A stretch of 64,000 nucleotides of DNA from JAGOEF01 sp964511665 (GTDB lineage: Bacteria > Bacteroidota > Bacteroidia > Bacteroidales > ML635J-15), in contig CAZEHA010000001.1 in NCBI GenBank assembly GCA_964511665.1, positions 62,001 through 126,000 on the forward strand, written 5' to 3'. Shown here piece by piece: positions 59,351 to 64,000 of the stretch. Below the pieces are notes generated by a model that made no database searches, was not told the DNA's origin, and worked only from the letters and a program-made list of their open reading frames with translations. The translations under genes and the position numbers were made by a program. Each line of letters begins with the position of its first letter. The stretch's first letter is position 1.

Positions 59351-60274
59351 CTACACGCCATACACCTTTAATGCCCCCGGGAGTATGCTGATTTCGTATG
59401 GACTGTCGCCAATAATTTCGCCATCGGTTTCGGCAAAAGCTTCTTCGGTAAAACTAATTTTGACCTTGGTACTGCGATAACAACTTACACCCTTCACTTT
59501 TTCGATGCTTCCGTTATAAAGTCTGTTTACATTCTTAATAACACGCAATTTGGGTATTCTGTGATAAATAGTAATGTCGAGTAATCCATCATCGATAATA
59601 GCATAGGGAGTTTGCATCATGCCACCTCCCGAATACCGACCGTTGCCAATGCTTATCGAAAATATTTCGCCGGTAATGCTGTTGCTATCAGTTTGAATGC
59701 TGGCATTAAGATACTTATTATTGATGAGGCATTTCAGCAAATTAATCAGATATGCACTTTTCTTTCGTCTGCCCCGTGCCATCATTTTATTGGTCGATTT
59801 CACCACTTGAGCGTCGAATCCGAAGCCTGCAATGTTGGCAAAATAAGAGGTTTTGCGTTCACCGTTGATGCTGTGTGTAATTACTCCCACATCCTGTTGC
59901 TTACTCTTACGCGATATAATATTTTCGAATGCCTGAGCCGGATTAGATGTGTGTTGGTAATAGCGCCCCCAGTCGTTGCCGGTTCCCTGCGAAATTAGAC
60001 CCATTGACAGCTGTTCGGGTAACACCTCCGATTGACCAAAAAAACCATTTACCACCTCGTTGATGGTTCCATCACCCCCCATTACAATAAAGTTGCGATA
60101 TCCACGGGCAATACATTCCTTAACTTTGTTGCATCCATCATTCTGTGCTGTGGTAAAATGTGCCTCATAAGCAATTCCCTGTGCAAGAGCCAAGCCCTCT
60201 ATTTCGCGCCATACCTTTTCGAAATCGCCGTTTCCTGCCTTAGGATTGATAATGAAAAACCAGTTTTTCTCCAT
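59351..60274 (-). CDS. Diacylglycerol/sphingoid-type lipid kinase (YegS/LCB5 family)
   Basis: 307 residues, cytoplasmic face of the membrane. DAGK catalytic domain: FIINPKAGNGDFEKVW (8-23), VMGGDGTINEVVNGF (GGDGT 66-70) and ISQGTGNDWGRYY (GTGND 97-101); the C-terminal beta domain has DDGLLDITIYHRIPK and AETDGEIIGDSPYEISILPGALKVYG. It phosphorylates a lipid hydroxyl; diacylglycerol, a sphingoid base or another lipid cannot be told apart by these motifs. The family includes sphingosine kinases, which is worth noting because sphingolipid hydrolases lie elsewhere in this window. Confidence 0.9.
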   Translation of the reverse strand: MEKNWFFIINPKAGNGDFEKVWREIEGLALAQGIAYEAHFTTAQNDGCNKVKECIARGYRNFIVMGGDGTINEVVNGFFGQSEVLPEQLSMGLISQGTGNDWGRYYQHTSNPAQAFENIISRKSKQQDVGVITHSINGERKTSYFANIAGFGFDAQVVKSTNKMMARGRRKKSAYLINLLKCLINNKYLNASIQTDSNSITGEIFSISIGNGRYSGGGMMQTPYAIIDDGLLDITIYHRIPKLRVIKNVNRLYNGSIEKVKGVSCYRSTKVKISFTEEAFAETDGEIIGDSPYEISILPGALKVYGV

Positions 60275-60414
60275 AACTAAGCATAAAATGAACGCAATGT
60301 TACGTTTTTTTGCTCTGAATTAATAATTTTGAGGCATTAAACTGGTTGATGGCAATGTGCTTTCTTTCGGTTGAAGGGGTTAAAAAACTTATAATTAATA
60401 TATTAAGGAGCAGA

Positions 60415-61263
60415 ATGCACATGAAAATAAAAAGCATCACCACAGTTACACATGAAAAGCAAACTGAAAACGATCCATATAAAAGTCAGTACAGAGAGTT
60501 TAATGCAAATGGCGATGTGCTTGTTGAAACACGCTATAATTCCGATGGAGAAGTGTTGTCGAAAACAGTGAATATATACAACGAACAACACCAAACAACA
60601 CGCACCGAATTTTATGATGCCGAGCAGGAAACAACCGAAATCCACGATTTTTTTTACGACAACAGGGGTAATTTAATTCGTGAAACCGTTGATTTTGAGC
60701 AGGGTTTTATTACTGTGTATAATTATAAATACAACAGCGATGGCAACGAAATTCGCATAAGTGAGCAAGACGAAGACGGAGAGGTTGAGGAAGTGAAAAT
60801 TCAGCGCTACGATGCCAATGGTAATTTGCTGAGCGAACAAATATTCGACGACGAAAACCACATGATAAGCGAAACAATAAACCAGCTCGATCACAACCAA
60901 CGCCTCATCAGAAAAGAGGAAACCGATTGTCGTTACAAAACATCACAAATACACGAATACTATTATCACGAAAGTGGACGGCTTACCGGTATTAAAACCG
61001 TGAATCAAAAGGCTAAGGTTTTAAACTGGGTAAAGCTCGAATTCGATGAAAAAAACCGACCGGTAAGGCAAACCAGCATGAGCGGCGCAGGAATCGTGAT
61101 GGAATACAGTGGTGAAAATACCAGATCGGAACGCCACATCGATGCGTATGGCAGGGTGGTTCTAGAACTTGAAACCATCACCGACAATGATGGCCGGGTT
61201 TTAAAAGAAATTAGCCCTGACAGCGTGACCGAATACCGTTACGAGTTTTTTACCGAGGAATAA
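60415..61263 (+). CDS. Cytosolic YD-repeat (RHS-like) protein of unknown function
   Basis: 282 residues from ATG 60415, which has a Shine-Dalgarno-like AAGGAG 4 bases upstream; ATG 60421 is an alternative. No signal peptide. About ten short tandem units of roughly 20-22 residues built on Y-D/N-x-x-G-x-x-x/E-x: RYNSDGEVLSK, FYDNRGNLIRETV, KYNSDGNEIRISE, RYDANGNLLSEQIFDDENH and so on to IDAYGRVVLELETITDNDGRVL. Such repeats are usually in large secreted RHS/YD proteins; a small intracellular one is less common. No partner genes; function unknown. Confidence 0.7.
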   Translation: MHMKIKSITTVTHEKQTENDPYKSQYREFNANGDVLVETRYNSDGEVLSKTVNIYNEQHQTTRTEFYDAEQETTEIHDFFYDNRGNLIRETVDFEQGFITVYNYKYNSDGNEIRISEQDEDGEVEEVKIQRYDANGNLLSEQIFDDENHMISETINQLDHNQRLIRKEETDCRYKTSQIHEYYYHESGRLTGIKTVNQKAKVLNWVKLEFDEKNRPVRQTSMSGAGIVMEYSGENTRSERHIDAYGRVVLELETITDNDGRVLKEISPDSVTEYRYEFFTEE

Positions 61264-61280
61264 CTCAATAATGATCAAAT

Positions 61281-61901
61281 CTAGGCTGTATCTTGAGATT
61301 CGTCTGCTTTTTCTTGTTTTGGTGTTGCAAAAACCCTTCGGTAAAATAGTATCATGATAACTACCGAAACCGTAATAGCCGAATCGGCAACATTAAACAC
61401 CGGTTTAAAGAAAAGTACCTTACCTGCGCTATTGCGTATTACCGGGCAGTAGAACATATCAACCACATTGCCATACAAAAACTGCGCATATCCGCCACCA
61501 TCGGGAAACGCCTCTGCAGCCTGCCTCATGCTATCGCTAAAAATCATGCCATAAAAAGCACAGTCGATAAGATTGCCTGCGGCGCCTGCAACAATTAGCG
61601 AAATACACACAATAAACAGGGTTGAAGCCTTTGTTTTTATTAACTTGTATAGATAATACGATAATGCCACAATAGCAAGAAACCGAAATACAGTAAGTGC
61701 GGGTTTACCCCAATTACCGCCCAACTCCATGCCAAAGGCCATACCCGGGTTTTCGGTAAAATGAAGTATTACGTAGTTACCAAGCAAATTAAACTCCTGA
61801 CCAAGGTACATAGTGGTTTTTATCCAAACCTTCAGGCTTTGATCGAGAAGCAATACAAAAAAGATGATGGCAAATGCCAGCAGGGTGTTCTTATTCTTCA
61901 C
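61281..61901 (-). CDS. lspA: Lipoprotein signal peptidase
   Basis: 206 residues with four membrane segments. It cleaves prolipoprotein signal peptides in the inner membrane. Conserved blocks: LLDQSLKVWI (residues 18-27), FTENPGMAFGM, the GNLIDC block at 109-114 and the catalytic aspartates in VVDMFY (D148) and FNVADSAITVSV (D173). GNxxDR is GNLIDC here, with C in place of R. There are about 30 extra residues between GNLID and VVD, a feature I associate with Bacteroidota LspA. It would process the lipoproteins seen elsewhere in the window. Its upstream neighbour is a DksA-like gene. Confidence 0.95.
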   Translation of the reverse strand: MKNKNTLLAFAIIFFVLLLDQSLKVWIKTTMYLGQEFNLLGNYVILHFTENPGMAFGMELGGNWGKPALTVFRFLAIVALSYYLYKLIKTKASTLFIVCISLIVAGAAGNLIDCAFYGMIFSDSMRQAAEAFPDGGGYAQFLYGNVVDMFYCPVIRNSAGKVLFFKPVFNVADSAITVSVVIMILFYRRVFATPKQEKADESQDTA

Positions 61902-61960
61902 CTTAATGTGTTTTTGCGCAAAGAAAACAAATTCTTCGTTAATTCTTAGCCAAAATCAAA

Positions 61961-62341
61961 TTACTTCTGATTGTTTTTTGCATCGATACACAAGGTGGCG
62001 TGTGGCACAGCTCTTAGGCGTTCGGGCGCTATAAGCTTACCTGTTTCGCGACAAATACCGTAGGTACCATTCTCGATACGAACCAATGCAGCCTGCAAAT
62101 GTTGTATAAACTTCAGCTGTCGCTGTGCCAGCCTGCCGGCTTCTTCTTTGCTCAACACAGCAGCACCTTCTTCGAGTACCTTAAAAGTAGGGCTGGTGTC
62201 GGCTGTGTCGTTGGTATCGCCGTGGTTAAGCGCATTTTTATATAACTGGTAATCAATCTTTGCTTTTTCAAGCTTGTCGTTAATGATGGCTTTGAATTCT
62301 TCGAGCTCAGCCTTGCTATACCTCTTCTTTTCTTCTGTCAT
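61961..62341 (-). CDS. DksA/TraR-family protein with a degenerate zinc finger
   Basis: 126 residues. N-terminal helical hairpin (AELEEFKAIINDKLEKAKIDYQLYK) and a C-terminal DksA-type module GTYGICRETGKLIAPERLRAVPHATLCIDAK. The canonical C-x2-C-x17-C-x2-C is only half kept: C97 and C118 are present but the partners are T100 and A121, so zinc binding is doubtful. DksA proteins act on RNA polymerase with ppGpp; Bacteroidota copies of this type are usually placed beside ileS and lspA, as here (ileS stops 22 bases upstream). Regulatory role is inferred. Confidence 0.9.
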   Translation of the reverse strand: MTEEKKRYSKAELEEFKAIINDKLEKAKIDYQLYKNALNHGDTNDTADTSPTFKVLEEGAAVLSKEEAGRLAQRQLKFIQHLQAALVRIENGTYGICRETGKLIAPERLRAVPHATLCIDAKNNQK

Positions 62342-62363
62342 AATCCTATGTTTTTCGTTTATA

Positions 62364-64000
62364 TCAAATGCGTTCGACCCGTATCGATGTTTTAAAATTA
62401 TCTACTTCTACGTGTTTTGCTGAATTATGTTCCATTTTTTCGATAATATTTATTGAGACGGCCAATGTTTGAGAACAGATATATGAATTGTAGCTTTCAA
62501 CAGTAGGATTGAGATCGGGATGCGATGCTACATAAATATGTATTTTATCGGTAACATCGAAGCCACTTTCTTTGCGCAAATTTTGAATACGGTTCACCAA
62601 TTCGCGTGCAATGCCCTCCATTTTCAATTCATCGGTAAGCTGTATGTCGAGAGCCACCGTAAGCTTTCCTTCGTTGGCTACCAGCCACCCTGGAATATCC
62701 TCGGAGATAATTTCGACATCGCTTAGCAACAAATCGATATCGGAATTCTCGATGTTGATGCGCTTCAAGCCCTGTTGTTCTATTTCGGAGATGTCGCTTT
62801 GGGTAAATAGCTGAATAGCCTCGCCGATAGGTTTTAACAGTTTACCGTATTTGGGCCCAAGCGTTTTAAAATTGGGTTTTATTCTTTTTACCAGCAATTC
62901 CGAGGCATCGCTAAGGTATTCTACGGTTTTAATATTGGTTTCGCTAAGAATAATAGATTCAACCTGTTTCAACTGTTGCTCGAAATCGGGGTTCAGCACC
63001 GGTATCATAACACGGTTGAGCGGTTGACGCACCTTTATATTTACTTTACGCCTCAGGCTCAATATCATCGATGATATATCCTGGGCCAATTGCATGCGTT
63101 GCTCCAGTTTGATGTCGATATAATTGCAATTATGAGCCGGGAAGCTGCTTAAATGCACCGATTCGTAGGTTTCGAGGCGGGTAATGCTATTTAAGTCGCG
63201 ATAGATTTTATCGGTAATAAAGGGGGCAATAGGACTTGCCAGTTTGCATACTGTAACCAAGCATTCGTATAGAGTTTGGTAGGCCGATATTTTGTCGAGG
63301 TCATACTCTCCTCCCCAGTAGCGTTTACGACCTAGGCGCACATACCAGTTGCTGAGATGGTCGTTTACAAAAGTTTGAATGGCTCGACCGGCACGAGTGG
63401 GTTCGTAGTTTTCGTAGTGCTCTTTCACTTCTTTTATAAGCGAGTTTAACAGCGAAATTATCCATCTGTCCAGTTCCGAACGTTGTGCCACCGGAACCGG
63501 CGGGTCTACACCACAGTAGTTATCTACATTGGCATACAGAGCAAAAAAACTATAGGTATTGTGCAGTGTTCCGAAAAACTTACGTTTCACTTCTTCGATG
63601 CCTGTATACACCGGTTTATTGTCATCGTCGTAATCTAGGTCGAACTTCAGGTTGTCCCAGGGCTGAGCATTGGTCATCATATACCACCTGAGCGCATCGG
63701 CACCGTGAAGTTCCATTACCTCGAACGGATCTACGGTGTTGTTGAGCCGCTTCGACATTTTGTTTCCGTGTTTGTCGAGCACAAGACCGTTCGATATAAT
63801 ATTTTTAAACGACACTCCATCGCTTATCATAGTGGCAATAGCGTGCAGGGTAAAAAACCATCCACGGGTTTGATCAACTCCCTCTGCTATAAAGTCGGCC
63901 GGAAAGAGATTCTGAAAGTTTTCGCTATTCTCGAATGGATAGTGCCACTGTGCATAAGGCATTGCACCACTGTCGAACCACACGTCGATAAGGTCGGGTT
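62364..64000 (-). CDS. ileS: Isoleucine--tRNA ligase, C-terminal part (5' end outside window)
   Basis: The frame runs off the right edge of the window, so only the last about 545 codons are present. It starts inside the class I catalytic domain with PDLIDVWFDSGAMPYAQWHYPFEN, then LDKHGNKMSKRLNNTVDPFEV, which holds the KMSKR signature loop. The tail is the anticodon-binding helical domain (FVNDHLSNWYVRLGRKRYW) and the C-terminal module typical of the long IleRS form. Class I synthetase charging tRNA-Ile with editing of valine. The presence of IleRS, DksA-like and LspA genes in a row is common in Bacteroidota. Confidence 0.95.
   Translation of the reverse strand, partial: PDLIDVWFDSGAMPYAQWHYPFENSENFQNLFPADFIAEGVDQTRGWFFTLHAIATMISDGVSFKNIISNGLVLDKHGNKMSKRLNNTVDPFEVMELHGADALRWYMMTNAQPWDNLKFDLDYDDDNKPVYTGIEEVKRKFFGTLHNTYSFFALYANVDNYCGVDPPVPVAQRSELDRWIISLLNSLIKEVKEHYENYEPTRAGRAIQTFVNDHLSNWYVRLGRKRYWGGEYDLDKISAYQTLYECLVTVCKLASPIAPFITDKIYRDLNSITRLETYESVHLSSFPAHNCNYIDIKLEQRMQLAQDISSMILSLRRKVNIKVRQPLNRVMIPVLNPDFEQQLKQVESIILSETNIKTVEYLSDASELLVKRIKPNFKTLGPKYGKLLKPIGEAIQLFTQSDISEIEQQGLKRINIENSDIDLLLSDVEIISEDIPGWLVANEGKLTVALDIQLTDELKMEGIARELVNRIQNLRKESGFDVTDKIHIYVASHPDLNPTVESYNSYICSQTLAVSINIIEKMEHNSAKHVEVDNFKTSIRVERI

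Overview
The window looks like a chromosomal segment from a member of the Bacteroidota, probably Bacteroidales/Marinilabiliales-like; I cannot place the species. The evidence is: promoter boxes of the Bacteroidota type (TTTG/TTG, about 19-20 bases, TAnnTTTG) in front of many genes, few Shine-Dalgarno sequences, a tRNA-Leu without encoded CCA, a type IX secretion sorting tail, a CarboxypepD_reg-type TonB-dependent receptor, a five-repeat DUF349 protein and a GH92 mannosidase. Nothing resembles a prophage, an insertion sequence transposase or a CRISPR array.

Layout. 0-0.8 kb: the end of a winged-helix gene, then a hairpin-rich non-coding stretch with short tandem repeats. 0.8-7.9 kb: cysS followed by nucleotide-sugar genes (wbpD-, wbpB- and wbpA-like, galE, rfbB) and a mini PAS protein. 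8-9.2 kb: an AAA/DUF4143 ATPase. 9.2-15.9 kb: exported hydrolases, namely a sphingomyelinase-like phosphodiesterase, a lipoprotein, a neutral ceramidase and a GH92 alpha-mannosidase. 16-20.5 kb: protein quality control and rRNA modification (tig, clpP, clpX, rlmN). 20.6-24.1 kb: tRNA-Leu, a RmlD-like reductase and two glycosyltransferases. 24.1-26.8 kb: an inverted-repeat element and a secreted propeller protein. 26.8-31.5 kb: a cyclic-2,3-diphosphoglycerate-synthetase-like GTPase, a FlK-like thioesterase with OsmC, a SET-domain protein, a phosphoesterase lipoprotein and a putative outer-membrane barrel.

31.5-38 kb is the most striking part. A pentameric ligand-gated ion channel homologue overlaps the 3' end of a multi-pass HGSNAT-type (DUF1624) acetyltransferase gene by 46 nt. 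Divergently placed is a one-domain voltage-gated channel, and next to it an Lrp regulator faces a Na+-coupled NSS transporter and an AGCS symporter. 38-48.4 kb: an HHH protein, a SpoU methyltransferase, then a close-packed minus-strand run DUF349-TonB receptor-pyrG-yidC-ubiE. 48.6-64 kb: a sialidase-fold protein, typA, a lipoprotein, the run parE-parC-aroK-tauE, rsgA, a diacylglycerol/sphingoid-type lipid kinase, a cytosolic YD-repeat protein, lspA, a DksA-like protein and the 3' part of ileS, which runs off the window.

The nucleotide-sugar genes at 2-7.5 kb and the glycosyltransferases at 21-24 kb fit surface polysaccharide synthesis. The 9-16 kb hydrolases fit breakdown of sphingolipids and mannose glycans outside the cytoplasm. 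The ion channel/transport region suggests gated ion flux and Na+-coupled amino-acid uptake. Ligands, ion selectivities and substrates are not readable from sequence. Start codons were moved inward from the longest frame where a promoter, signal peptide or domain start argued for it; each case is stated.
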